Shown in pieces: positions 25,963 through 39,929 of a stretch of 64,000 nt of DNA (position 1 is its first letter; each line of letters opens with the position of its first letter). Where the stretch lies: positions 9,592,373-9,656,372 of the forward strand of contig OZ038313.1 in NCBI GenBank assembly GCA_964035775.1, in the 5' to 3' direction. The position numbers and the translations under genes were made by a program. Under the pieces are notes generated by a model. The model did no database searches and was not told the DNA's origin. It saw nothing but the letters and a program-made list of their open reading frames with translations. The stretch comes from Osedax frankpressi. Lineage: Eukaryota; Annelida; Polychaeta; Sabellida; Siboglinidae.

Positions 25963-26050
25963 GGTGTGTGTGATCTAATGTAGCGTAGCGATGAATCATG
26001 GCAAAAGTGCCGAAATAAGCCAAATTCTCGACCAGGGCGTAAACACGTGA

Positions 26051-26215
26051 ATGCGTGTAGTCCGTTATCTGCGGCAATCTTGTATTTATTGGCGACAGTT
26101 TCTTTCGTTTAATGAAATGGCCGCCGACAAAATAACGCTTATCATTTCGACGTTCGCCATCGACTCTCGTCAGGTCTCGTATAGATTTGCAAGCGATGTA
26201 ACATTTTACAAATAG
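26051..26215 (+). CDS. Small open frame or first exon in a GC-richer island
   Basis: A 54-codon plus-strand frame with an inner ATG in a good context (AAATGGCCGCC) starting MAADKITLIISTFAIDSRQ. A possible donor, GTCTCG, follows that phrase. The minus strand of the same island is also open for short stretches. AAATGGCCGCC also resembles a YY1 site, so this could be a promoter and 5' exon rather than a complete small gene. No family is recognised. Confidence 0.3.
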   Translation: MRVVRYLRQSCIYWRQFLSFNEMAADKITLIISTFAIDSRQVSYRFASDVTFYK

Positions 26216-26458
26216 ATTGCGTTATCATGCTATCAATACTGAGTCATTGTCGTACTATTAATATTCACATATATATATATATATAAGAGTTAATTAAATA
26301 TAACTTATGGCGGATTGGCGATGTACCGATTCTAATAATAAAAGTGAAGGTAAAAAAATGGCAGTAATAATTGTTTAGTTAAACACTGATGACAAACCAT
26401 AGCACATTAAATTACAGATAAATCATCAAATTAACACCTATTATAAATGCTACCGTTA

Positions 26459-26512
<54 letters not shown>

Positions 26513-26660
26513 CAATTTACTATATAACTATAATGGAGAGAGTAAACATAGTTACCGTATTAAATATCTGCAAGGAAGTGTATACAAGTTTATCTCTACG
26601 ACACAGTTATATAATTGTACAATTAAATTTATCAATATTAATCGATAAATATTAATCCAT

Positions 26661-26796
26661 TCAAACATTGAATACATATTTAGCCAACATGTCTTTTGGT
26701 CTCTCCTCGTGTCTTCCTCTCAAGGGAAATGATCCATCCTTACTGGTTAGATATATGCCTCCTGGTGAAATCTCTACTTCCGGAACTCCTCTCCCC
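26661..26796 (-). CDS. Candidate minus-strand exon
   Basis: After the acceptor TCTCATAG a frame of 44 codons opens: GRGVPEVEISPGGIYLTS, then KDGSFPLRGRHEERPKDML, then a stop in AT-rich DNA at 26661. A good donor, GTAAGG, at 26743 would end it in phase 1 and join it in frame to the candidate exon at 21614. The codon pattern is protein-like and unlike the background. It is not recognised. Confidence 0.42.
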
Positions 26797-27390
26797 CTAT
26801 GAGAATGAAAGAAACGGTGGTGATTAAATACGTGAATAAATAAAACACCATTTAGTCGATTATTATTTAATTAATTTAATGTTTTGTATTATAAATCCTG
26901 TAATTGTGGTTTATAATTAATGTTTATATTTGCTAATTTTAAATTATATGTGTATATATTCTTGTAGTTTATGTCGATAATTTGAACCAATCATCAATGT
27001 TCTATTATTCGACATATTATTATTGAAAAATGTATAATAAGAATAGAAAATATGTTTACATTAGCTTCCATTGATTGCTAGGTATATAAAGCAGTACATT
27101 TCTAAGGAAATACCAGGAAAAGTCATTATATGCATAATTAATGGAATGTGCTCTATAAATGATATGGTTCAGTGGCAATGCATTGAACTGTAGCGATTTC
27201 GAAAGAAGTATTTAAAAATGCATGCTAATATAATATATTCTAAATTAAAATTACATTCAGAATATTTAAAGGATTTAAAAAATCTATATACTGTGTAATA
27301 GCATAAACGTAGGTATAGTATACGGGTAACATGATGAAGTAATATTTATAGAATATACTCGTGTATCCATATGATGTAACTATAATACAT

Positions 27391-27505
27391 TATTATATAA
27401 TTATTTTAAATGAAATATATTTGTAATATTATTTAAATACGAATAAAATATATTTTCTCTTTTATTATAAAATAAATACTAAAATGACCTGGATATTGAT
27501 TCCTT
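27391..27505 (+). repeat. Dispersed CCTGGATGGTTTC-family repeat
   Basis: It contains TTATTTTAAATGAAATATAT, then TTTTATTATAAAATAA, then ACTAAAATGACCTGGAT, in the same order as the copy at 56235-56350. Confidence 0.7.
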
Positions 27506-28035
27506 TTTATGTATACATTAAGAATTTCTACAATGCATACTAAACATTTACGACGTATATTATACGTATTCTACATCATTATATGTTACAAAAATGTGAA
27601 GTTAATTAACTAGATATTAATATAATGAAATTATGAAAACAAACATAACTACTATTTGTAATAACTGACATATCCCGGTAAACAATCAATGTTATGTCAT
27701 TGTTTACATTAGATACTATCTTTCTTTGATAATTAATGTTAATTATTTAATGAAATATGTTAACTAATAATTTTTAAAACATGAAATATTTTATAAACTA
27801 TGATATAACTTTAGTTATTCAATCTTTAACGACCGGTGTTAATTATAAATGTTATTAGTAAATTATAAATTTAATTTTTTCATTATATGATTTCATATAT
27901 CAAAATAAAATATTTATAAAAATTCTATTGAACATAATTAGGATAATGGCATTTGAATATAATATATCTCTACAAACTAATATTTTGTACTTTATATTAG
28001 AGTCTAATTAGTCGATATACTCGAATATACATGGG

Positions 28036-28078
<43 letters not shown>

Positions 28079-29410
28079 TGGTTAATTAATAAGACTACAC
28101 TGCTAATAATATAATATATAATAATTAGGGTACATGATTAAACAATAAATTAGGATACGCATTGATTCATTTTTAGGTTTAACAATATTATTTTTATAGT
28201 CAAGAGGCTGGAAAATATAAAATTGATAGCGTACCCTAATATTGTATACACTGTATATACTATGGAATACGTATACTGATAGCATAAATTAATTTAAATA
28301 ATTACAACAATAATTAGAAAAAACTAAACATATACAATTTTTGTTACATGCGTTGTATAAAAAAGTACGTGCGATGTGTACATTTTGAATCATATTCGAA
28401 ACTATATATTAAATTATTAATATAATTATGATAGTAATTGATTTATATAGTTTATTTATATAAACAATATTTATAATATATCATATATATAATATACATA
28501 TATAATACTTTAAATAATGTAATACCATATAATATACAATTTGATATCTCATTAAAATCAGCAATGGTATATATAATAATATATTTCTGCAAGCATGAAC
28601 ATATATTATATATGAAGATAAGAGTTTCATTTTAAGTATAAACTTTAATATAATAATATATTCATAATAAACATATATGTATTTAAATTATTATATTGAC
28701 TAGTTCTATTGATTAGATGATATTTTTATATTAATATAATAATACATAAATTATATGATTTATGTGATATACTATTTTATTTCAACGAATAAATACACTA
28801 AAACTTCTATTTCAGGTAATAACAAATGAAATGGCATTTATTATATCAAATAAGAATAATAAATAAATGATAAATTATATAATGTCATATTATATAAATA
28901 ATAAATGACATAATTATATTATTGATATACTATATTATAAATATAAAATATCATACGAAAATCAACTAATACCAACGAAAACAACTAAACTCTATACCAT
29001 GTTGCATTATATTTCATATCTTCCATATTCAACTATCTTGAAGTATCACATATAGACCCACTAACACTGTGTATATTTAAAACTATATATTGAGTTTGAT
29101 AACCATAATGTATCCACTGATATTGACACTATTAATGCACCTTTATTAAACTATACAATATTAGTTTAATGATAATTATCTTTTATTAAATAATAACAAG
29201 ACAGACGTAATTATAATAAAGTATAGAAATAAATCACTTTTTCAAACTAATCCATGGCTACCCAACTTCAATTAATTTGTAAAGCTGTCATTATTTTAAA
29301 ATAGATGACAATCTTCCAACAATAAAAACAAATATATCAAAAATGTAAACAACCATTGTGGATAATCGGAACAACCAGAGTCTAGTTCTATTGATTGTGA
29401 ATATATTCGT

Positions 29411-29471
<61 letters not shown>

Positions 29472-29795
29472 CCTACTAATACGAGTGACAGCAGCAGACT
29501 TTTATGAACTCAAGCAAGTCCATTAATAGAGTTAACACGATGAAAAGAATCGATAAGAAATCCTGTTAGAGTTACATACAATGTTGCATTTAGGCGTTAT
29601 AATAAAAAGTGGATTACTAAATTGAAAATTAAAATTTCAGATAATTATATATAATTAAATTGTTGATCGTAACTGACAATGTCCTCAAAATCAGAACAAA
29701 TACGTTCGTACACAACTTATATATACCTGTACCTATGAACTTTGTTTAATATGTAATAATATGCTCATTGTCCTTCTCCACAATAAATATATTGG

Positions 29796-29880
29796 CTAAA
29801 GAACACTTTCTGCAGTCGCGCCAACGTTATGAAATATGCTACCAACATCCATTGGAATGAAAAACAACGAGGATAAATTT
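29796..29880 (-). CDS. Candidate short minus-strand exon
   Basis: After the acceptor AATCATTTCAG a phase-2 frame reads NLSSLFFIPMDVGSIFHNVG and a few more residues to a TAG. Another frame is also open. The base content is raised. It may be the last exon of an unseen gene. Weak. Confidence 0.25.
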
Positions 29881-30524
29881 CTGAAATGATTAAATAGACA
29901 TCTTTAAAATTAAATAGTATTGTGTGTTTATATAAGTGTTCATTTTATTCAATACACTGACGTCATATTATTGAAGACTGTTTAGAAATATAAATATATT
30001 CTTATCGTCATCATAACCATATTTGTGGATATATATGAATATATATGAATATGCATGTCTATGTATGCATATGAATGGATAAGTATGGATATATGTAGAT
30101 TTGTATGGATATGTATTTAATAATTAGATATATATTTACTAACCTAGTAGATACACTATTTCTATATTCTCTACGTTGCAGATATCAAAATCAATCTACC
30201 ATTAAACTATCAAGCTATATCTTACAATGTAAGAGATTTGGCATGTTTATGGTATTGCTTTATAAGTATTAAGCAATACAATTATATATATTATCTCCTG
30301 TAATCAAACTCAATTGGTAAAAATAATCATATAAATTATAATATAAATTCATCCCTAAGTGATGAAATTATAAATGTTAACAATACTTTATTATATGTAT
30401 AATAGCATACTTAGACTATATATTATATACACTATTGAACTTTATTCATTGTTATCAACGTTATGAATTCCTACAATATACATTACATAATAACCTCAAT
30501 GAGTTAATAACAAGGAAAGTAATA

Positions 30525-30568
<44 letters not shown>

Positions 30569-31007
30569 GTATATATATATATATATATAAATGTATATAT
30601 ATATATATATAAATGTATATATATAAATGTATGGTTATCTATGAAGATGACAAATCGTTACCTAATTGAACATGAATAGAATATGCCAATAATTTGCATT
30701 ATAGCATAACTCTCATGTATCTATTTCGAATAAGATTCTAACTAACTGGTATCTTTGTAAAGTCATCAGAAAGTGTTATCAGCGATTGTCTACAATGCCG
30801 AGGTTGGGGCTTTTTACGTGTAGGGTATATATCAATTTAATCTACGTATTAATTAACAATACAATCGTATAATATACGTATACTTTTATTAGACGTTATT
30901 AACGAATAATTGTATCTACAAATGTACTTTTAATATAACAAATACTGTGCTATCATCAATTTACTCCTCCTGGAGTGCGACAGATTTATTCGATTGGAGT
31001 GAATGAA

Positions 31008-31103
31008 TCATTGACCGGCGAATAAATCAAGCGTGACTGGATCGCGGTTGTCGAAACGCACGCATTTCTTAAATGGAATTATTGTTACTATATCTCTATT
31101 CAT
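31008..31103 (-). CDS. Candidate small open frame or first exon
   Basis: A 31-codon minus-strand frame starts MNRDIVTIIPFKKCVRFDNR and continues DPVTLDLFAGQ to a stop, with a possible donor, GTCAAT, before the stop. It sits in a GC-richer island of about 120 bases. It has no recognised relatives and could be a 5' exon. Confidence 0.28.
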   Translation of the reverse strand: MNRDIVTIIPFKKCVRFDNRDPVTLDLFAGQ

Positions 31104-31364
31104 CAGTTAATTTGCTTATTATACCCGAGTAACCATCGATGTGATTTTTTGAGTTTGTTTGTAAAAGATAACATATATATTATTTATATTTTAATTATAT
31201 TTATTTAAATGAATCATATAAGAATTTATAATAAATATATAATCTGGTTTCTTTGGACGTATAATTACATTTAGTAATTCATTTGATGTCACACATATAC
31301 ATATATGTAATAATCATAGAAATAATAATTGATGTAATTGTGGTATATTTGTTTTATAGCTAAT

Positions 31365-31428
<64 letters not shown>

Positions 31429-32189
31429 ATCTACATTATAGTTACAATATTCAAATGTATATAGCTATTACAGCCCTTACATTGTATTTGGAAATATTTC
31501 ACTAACATATATCATTATTCATAATAATTATTAAGTAAATAATCATAATAATCACATAATTCCTTTATCAGATATAATATATATCATATATTTAACTTAT
31601 ATATTAATATATTGTATAAACCAATATTATATTATACTCTGTGTAGTGTAATACATTATTAATTGTACGCAAATGTAATGCATAAATAGAAGGTGGCATT
31701 CAATAATATCCTGATTTAATATATTCCGATGAATTAAAGATGTTCTCTAAATAAATGAACTTTAGTGTAAATATGGAATCTTAATACATTTCTTAATTTT
31801 AGAAATAAAAATATTTCGTTAGTTTATATATTACATGATAATATACATGTAACAATATAACTATCTATTTATATTGATATTATTTTATTATAGTTATTAT
31901 AATACCAAAACAATATCGTGATCGGATCGTAGTAGAATCAGTACACATATATTAAAATAATGCGCATTGCATAGCGTAAAATAAAAAAGAAAATTAAAAA
32001 AAAAAAAATGTTTCAAAAATATTTTCTTAAAAACCTAACACATAATGTTTAATTGGAGAAATCAAATATTAAACAACTCAAACAAGATTCAATAAACGAG
32101 TTGGGTACAATTAGGCTAGATATAATTTGGAACAGTTATCACGTAGACTCGATATTTGTGATATATTTTCGTATACTATCCATGTTGTA

Positions 32190-33250
32190 GTTATATTTAT
32201 TTTAAATTAAAGAAGTATGCTATACACTTAGCTAAATAGAATAACGATAAAAACTCAATAGATAAATTTAAAGTTTGATAAAAAAAATTAGAATGCTAAC
32301 ATTATTTAGCGCTGTTTTAAGTGTAATTTGTATTAAAATTATAGTATATTAATATTATTCTTCGCAGAGGTTATGCAAAGATAAAGTGACATGAAAGTAT
32401 AAAGGTGGTATTTATTTATAGTAGCATAGATAATACATAACAATTTGCAGAGACGATGCAAACAAATTTCTCTAGTTTCGAGGCATTTAATCGGCGATAT
32501 AAGGAAAGAGGCAATAATATAGTAGTTGAGGGGAATGGTTTTCGGGTAGACGAGAGTATGCTACTTAGACCGTGATTTTACGGAGAAGTTGATGTTCGTG
32601 TTTATTTACTCTATGCAGAAGTTTGGAAGCATTTGGGAAGGTCTCCAGAAGTTGGTCAGCGTAGAATATCGCCTAGCAAAAAAAGCGAGAAGTCCCGGAG
32701 TTAGATATGAAAATATGTAAGTCAACGAACTAAAACAAAACAAATATAGCATACATCAAGTTGTAGAACGTTAAGAGAAAACTTTAATAGATGTTTACAA
32801 TTAGATATAAATACTTTTGTATTATATTTAATTGCAGAAAATTGATAGAATCGTGGTTTAAGTAATTTAGTTAAAAACTTAGTATAAAAGTGGTATTCAA
32901 ATATTAAATTAATTTAAATATTAATATTATTAATTAATACGATTATTAGGAATGTACATACATTAAGATTATAATAGTAAATTATCATTATAGAATTGTT
33001 ACCTTTAAGTAAACACTCGTATCTTAAATTAATATATGTTATTATGATATGATTGATATAAAAACGATTATATATACATGCATTTTTAAAATACAACAGT
33101 AGTATTGATCGTAATAACTATCCTCGTGGTATTGTGCTATTTATTTTAAATTAAAAGAGTATGCTATACAATAAGCTAAAGGGCATAATAATAAAAACTT
33201 AAAAGATAAACTTAAAATGTTATATAAAAAATTAGAATCTTAGAATGTTA
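32190..33250. repeat. Diverged direct duplication with repeated acceptor-like motif
   Basis: Sequence 32190-32310 recurs, diverged, at 33136-33250 (shared phrases TATTTATTTTAAATTAAA, GTATGCTATACA, ATAAAAACT). About 60-260 bases after each copy a motif of the form CAGAN(2-4)TTATGCAAAGA appears (32364 and 33515), with a third version at 32448. No gene ties these together. Confidence 0.65.
32456..32704 (+). CDS. Open region, possible pseudo-exon
   Basis: After TTTGCAG a plus-strand frame starts MQTNFSSFEAFNRRYKERGN and runs 39 codons to a TGA, then stays open in the same frame for 42 more codons. A second plus frame ends at a strong donor, GTAAGT, at 32715. The minus strand is open too (LLETFPNASKLLHRVNK). 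The GC content is clearly above the background. This could be an exon of an unrecognised gene or a decayed copy; I cannot choose. Confidence 0.25.
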
Positions 33251-33928
33251 CTATTTTGGTTATAATTATATTTCGCATTTTTTAATTAATTTAAATTGAA
33301 ACCTTTTGAGAACTACTCGTTTGGATTCCTATTGATTTCGTCATAATTTTCTTCAACGCATTTAAATTATCCTAAATATTCACAAAGTTAATAATCTTGT
33401 TTTTAATTGTAAATTTGGCATTAATTAAAAGTAATTATAGCTAATATTTTGTTATATATAATACGTAATATGTATATATAAACATTATTAATAACCTTAT
33501 TTCTTACAGAATAGTTATGCAAAGAACCATTTTGTTTTGGGATTAATCCTAAATCTCCCAATTGATAATGAGCAAGAGAGGTAGCATTTTTCAAATCAAA
33601 CGGAATATCCCTTATAAAGAGTTCAATACTTTTAAGAAAACTTTTATAAATTATACATAGATATGTTCATTTAGTTATGAATAATCTAATAGTAAATATT
33701 ACGTCATAGACAAGTATATTTACATGTATTTAATAACATGATCAATAGTTATACAAACTCTTTCGTAATTCGAGGAAGTGGAGTCTTCTTGGACAGTACA
33801 TCTTTTTGTATTTTACTATCTGTGTACATATTTATATTTGAATATATGTATACATCTAGATTCTATAGTACTGCGAATGAGTATAGAATCGTAACAATTA
33901 ATAGTTTGCAATTCATTTGATAACGGTA

Positions 33929-36900
33929 TTAACCACTAGTCAATGCCGCACAATTCAACAAGTTTAACAGTTTATCCAACATTGTATCCCTTTTCTCTGT
34001 GATATCAAACTCAGTTTCTGGAACGTCTTCGGGTGTCGGTACCTGTATTAATAATCTAAATTAAACATTAAAATAAATATCAATATATAATAATTATTTA
34101 TAAGTATATATTACTGTATACATTCTATATTAATATTAGATCATATATTTATTATTAGTTATAATTAACTATATTGACCTAAAACAGATAAGTAACAATA
34201 TATTATTATACTTAAAATTATATTTAGGAATATATATTAATCATTTTATGTAGTATACAATATTCTGATAATGTAATTATATAATTATATTTGTTTTAAT
34301 TTGTATTATTTTAGAAATACTAGAATTGTATACAAATTAAATTACCTTTAATGTATTATGAATAGTATCAGCTGCATCAATTAGTATTTTCCGCAATTTA
34401 TTAGTAATGTTTCTTTCAACTGAATTCATTTTCGTGAGCATTTTAATTTTATCTTGATTAATTTTTTTTTCGGCAATTAATGTATCAATGTTTATTCTGC
34501 GAGTTTCGTATTAACAAAAAGTTATAATTATAATAAATATAATAGGAATATAGTATCACTTTAATTTAAAAGAATGTAATTCAAGTATTAATAACCTTGC
34601 GGCATCTAAATCTTCGCGATACATTTCCATTTCGTTAAGAATTTCATTGAATTTCTCTTGCCTTTGTTCAAATTCATTTAGTAAATCTTCATTTGATTTA
34701 GACTTTTCCGTCAACATCTTAATGATCTTAATTGGAATACGGTTAGTTATTAATACATGAACTTGTATTATTTTTAAATTTATCTATAAATAAAGTTAGA
34801 AACAATGTCCTTAAATAAATCTGTACATATCTATAAACAATTGTATTCTTTACTAAAATGATTAACTAAATTGTTTATAAAAAAGAAAAAATATAAAATA
34901 TAGAATTCGTATTTAATGTCATTACGAAATGACAATAATAACTAACTTTTTGATTACTGAGGTTTTTCTTGGCGAGTTGTTTTTCATTGAATTCCAACAT
35001 TTCAATATGTTGTTTCAAGTGTTTTTCCTATGAAATAAAGGAATTTTCATTTGAACATTTTATATTATATTTCATATCATAATTTCATATCATAGTTTCA
35101 TATCATAGTTTCATATCATAGTTTCATATCATAGTTTCATATCATAGTTTCATATCATAGTTTCATATCATAGTTTCATATCATAGTTTCATATCATAGT
35201 TTCATATCATAGTTTCATATCATAGTTTCATATCATAATTTCATATCATAGTTTCATATCATAGTTTCATATCATAGTTTCATATCATAGTTTCATATCA
35301 TAGTTTCATATCATAGTTTCATATCATAGTTTCATATCATAGTTTCATATCATAGTTTCATATCATAGTTTCATATCATAGTTTCATATCATAGTTTCAT
35401 ATCATAGTTTCATATCATAGTTTCATATCATAGTTTCATATCATAGTTTCATATCATAGTTTCATATCATAGTTTCATATCATAGTTTCATATCATAGTT
35501 TCATATCATAGTTTCATATCATAGTTTCATATCATAGTTTCATATCATAGTTTCATATCATAGTTTCATATCATAGTTTCATATCATAGTTTCATATCAT
35601 AGTTTCATATCATAGTTTCATATCATAGTTTCATATCATAGTTTCATATCATAGTTTCATATCATAGTTTCATATCATAGTTTCATATCATAGTTTCATA
35701 TCATAGTTTCATATCATAGTTTCATATCATAGTTTCATATCATAGTTTCATATCATAGTTTCATATCATAGTTTCATATCATAGTTTCATATCATAGTTT
35801 CATATCATAGTTTCATATCATAGTTTCATATCATAGTTTCATATCATAGTTTCATATCATAGTTTCATATCATAGTTTCATATCATAGTTTCATATCATA
35901 GTTTCATATCATAGTTTCATATCATAGTTTCATATCATAGTTTCATATCATAGTTTCATATCATAGTTTCATATCATAGTTACATATCATAGTTTCATAT
36001 CATAGTTTCATATCATAGTTTCATATCATAGTTTCATATCATAGTTTCATATCATAGTTTCATATCATAGTTTCATATCATAGTTTCATATCATAGTTTC
36101 ATATCATAGTTTCATATCATAGTTTCATATCATAGTTTCATATCATAGTTTCATATCATAGTTTCATATCATAGTTTCATATCATAGTTTCATATCATAG
36201 TTTCATATCATAGTTTCATATCATAGTTTCATATCATAGTTTCATATCATAGTTTCATATCATAGTTTCATATCATAGTTTCATATCATAGTTTCATATC
36301 ATAGTTTCATATCATAGTTTCATATCATAGTTTCATATCATAGTTTCATATCATAGTTTCATATCATAGTTTCATATCATAGTTTCATATCATAGTTTCA
36401 TATCATAGTTTCATATCATAGTTTCATATCATAGTTTCATATCATAGTATAGTTCATTATATATTATATTTATTAAAAACATTTATATATACACTGTTTT
36501 ATGTATTTACCTTTGTTTTATGATCGTCATTTTGTTGAACTAGATCAATGGTCTTATCAGACATCTTAGCCAACTGGGCATTGATTGACACATTCTCACG
36601 TATTGTTCTTTTTGTTGTTTCTGCCATTTGTTTGTTGGAAACCTGATAGAAAATAGTGAATTAGAATATAATAATATATACATATTTATTTATATAGTAT
36701 ATTATTAATTTAACTAGGTTATACTCCCATGCATACATAAACACACAAACAAACACATACACGCGCATACACATACCAACACACACCCACACACACCCAC
36801 ACATACACACAAACTTACACACATACAGATACATTTACACACACATGCACAGAAAAGCAGACACGCATACACGTACATACGAATACATACACACATATAC

Positions 36901-39900
36901 ATACTAACACGCACATACCTACATACCTACATACACACATACACACATACACACATACACACATACACACATACACACATACACACATACACACATACAC
37001 ACATATACACATACACACATACACACATACACACATACACACATACACACATACACACATACACACATACACACATACACACATACACACATACACACAT
37101 ACCAACATACACACATACACACATACACACATACACACATACACACATACACACATACACACATACACACATACCAACATACACACATACACACATACAC
37201 ACATACACACATACACACATACACACATACACACATACACACATACACACATACACACATACACACATACACACATATACACATACACATACACACACAC
37301 ATACATACACACACACATACACACATAAATATATTTATATATATATTTATGGAAAATTTAATTAAAATTATTTTAATATAATTTATAATATATGAACGGT
37401 ATATAATATTGTGTTAGGAAAATAGTGATTGTTGATTACCTTACGGAATTCAGAGGCTACTTGATTTACTTTCATAACCATATCTTTTTTCAATCTAAAT
37501 AAAGTCAAATAATATTTTTTATTATATCACTTAAACTAAAACTAAATTGTTTTTATATATATAATATATAATATATATTTATAAATATATTAAAATACTG
37601 AATATTATATAATATATGTATACACTTATTAGCATGCAATATTTTATGGAAGAATCTTATTAGATATTAAATTATAAGTGAATTTAATGTTAAACAATTA
37701 CCGGTCCTTGTCCACAACTTGTTTCCTTTCCAACTTATAAATTTCCTCCTTATGGTCAGTGTGTGACTGTGCGATTTGTTCTTTAAGTGTAGCCATTTGA
37801 AGTACGTAGTCCTCCTTTTGGATCTTGAATTCTTCCAGGGCAGCAAGTTTTCCACCTAAATTTCATAAAAGATTATTTAAATAAAAATACTCACTTTATT
37901 AAAAAATTGTGATCAAGTGTAAATAAGTAATTATTTAAAAACACTTTAAATAATATATACCATTATCTAGCACTGAACATTCAATTAAATGTTTTGACAT
38001 TTGTTCACGTAGCTAATTTTAAAGCTATGGCTGTCAAATTAGGATAGTATACTATATATAGTGACATTACTCGGTTTTAATAAATAATATAATACAATCG
38101 ATATACCCCAACTTTCCTAATAGATATATATTTTATAACTTATAAAAATAATTACAAATGTAATTTCTTGTTTCATATTATTGGTTTTTAATTGTAAATA
38201 TAATTATATGTCTTAAATATATACATATTAATATGAGATGTAAATCGTATTAATTGCTACATAGCAATTAATAAGATTTAACAAACATCTTATTAAAATA
38301 ATTTGTAATCATATAATATTAATCATAGTATTACTGATTAAACTATAACTAAAAATAAACTATATGGATAAAGTTATACCTAAAATCATGTTCTCCGATG
38401 TTAGGTTATCTTTAGTTTCCTGGAATTCGGTCCTCAATTGCTGTAACATGGTTTCGTATTGTTCTTTGTCATTGTCCTTGGCTTGTTGTAACCCTATTAG
38501 ACGGTCATTAAGGTCGGCGATCTCTTCACCTGAGGAACAGTAGTTAGTAGCGTAGTTTAAATTTTAATATTGTATGCTTAGTTAATATCACATATCACAC
38601 CATTGTGACTAACGGTGAGCATGGTTATAAAAGTGAATTTATTAGAATATTAGTTTTAATACGTATTTAAATAATTATTGTATCATTTAATTATGGGTAT
38701 CATACCAATTTATCATCCTAGTATATTTGTATTTGTATAGGATTCTATATAATTTAATAACAAATAAATTTCATTAACATTAAAATAATACTTGTTTGGA
38801 GATAATATATATAAATGTTATTTTTTAATTAAAATATTATATATAATATTAAGTAAAATATTATTTATATATATATATATTTATAGATGGATGTTTTTTA
38901 AAAAACCTCGGTTTTCAAGTGATTTCTTAAGAAAAGACACTATTTCTTTTTTATCAATAGTGAGTTGACTATGTGTTTCCTGGAACTGTCCATTAAGTAT
39001 GGTAAGTTCATCACATTTTACCTGGTATCTAAAGTATTAATGGCCATTATGTAAAATGTCCAGCATATTTTGATATAATACATTATAATTAAAAATGTGA
39101 TACTAAATATTATAAATATGTTGTACACATATAGTGAATAGTATAAAGTTATAATCTATTGTTTTATGTAATTATATTAATCTCTATAAACGTGTGACAG
39201 AATAATTATTGGTGCAAAAATGGTTAAGAAAATTAAATATAATTATTTTGAATTATATATATATATAACAATGATACAATTTATTTATCGATATAATTGA
39301 TCGTACAAGGAAATACTTATATAAAAATGTAATTATTATTATATAATCTACTTTTAATACCGATAATATTATATGTATTCAATATACTGGGAATATTTAC
39401 ATTGTATATATGCATTATTAAATAGTACGTATACCCTACAGTGTACATTATTTTATATACTATAGACTATAGTCTATAGTTCATAAAATATCGTATCGAT
39501 ATACAATAATATTTATCTAAATATAATAATTTCCAAGAATACCGTAGTAATAGTTAATATTATATAGTAATACTATTATTATAATACTTGTATAGTTGTA
39601 TTATATATTATATAATTAGTCATATGATATTTATATATACATACAAAAATATTATAACTATTAATACTTTACATTGATTTCATTCATTATTATATAAGTA
39701 ATAACTATAATAGACTTGATTAAATTAAAAAGTAATTATTGTTTGTAATATATATTATTTGTACGTCTGAAGTTAACCTTTGAAGTCGGTTTTCGAGATC
39801 TTTGATCTGGGCAAAGAATGCCTCTTTACTTTCTTCCGGAAGAGGAGTAGGAGCTGGTACCCCTGGAACTGGAGATTTGGCTGACCTCTTTGCTTTTCCG

Positions 39901-39929
39901 CCCTCTGCTTTTTTCTTTTTAGGTGGCAT
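33929..39929 (-). CDS. CFAP157: CFAP157, cilia- and flagella-associated protein 157 (10 exons, complete)
   Basis: The product is a coiled-coil protein which in mammals and flies locates to basal bodies and is needed for sperm flagellum formation. Exons, 5' to 3': 39778-39929, 38907-39028, 38380-38529, 37702-37855, 37440-37494, 36511-36642, 34947-35027, 34596-34726, 34346-34496, 33929-34042. Every phase agrees, giving 413 residues (human about 520 from memory). Landmarks shared with human are IKDLENRLQRYQVKCDEL, KKEIVSFLKKSL, EEIADLNDRL, FQETKDNLTSENMILGGK, LAALEEF, VVDKDRL, VNQVASEFRK and AETTKRTIREN. The N-terminus is Lys-rich and disordered and the rest is nearly all coiled coil. The long C-terminal tail of the human protein is absent. 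The start MPPKKKK at 39929 matches the human MAPKK; an ATG three codons upstream is also in frame, and TTCAG just before 39929 may be a 5' UTR acceptor. Introns 6 and 5 carry large satellites. Confidence 0.95.
35070..36447. repeat. 13-bp satellite, about 106 copies, in CFAP157 intron 6
   Basis: Unit ATAGTTTCATATC. It is extraordinarily uniform: only about three single-base variants are seen (near 35079, 35235 and 35980). It lies between the exons 36511-36642 and 34947-35027 and makes up most of that intron. Confidence 0.97.
36725..37325. repeat. CA-rich array with a 10-bp core, in CFAP157 intron 5
   Basis: The core at 36920-37275 repeats ACACACATAC about 35 times with two matching ATACCAACAT variants about 70 bases apart. 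The flanks are irregular CA/CATA sequence. The long Cys/Val/Tyr frames on the minus strand are repeat artefacts. Confidence 0.96.

Noticed and set aside
33738-33920. 60-codon plus-strand frame downstream of CFAP157
   Set aside because: AT-driven composition, no splice signals or motif.
36714-37326. Cys/Val/Tyr/Met-rich frames up to 169 codons
   Set aside because: Products of the CA-rich 10-bp array in a CFAP157 intron.
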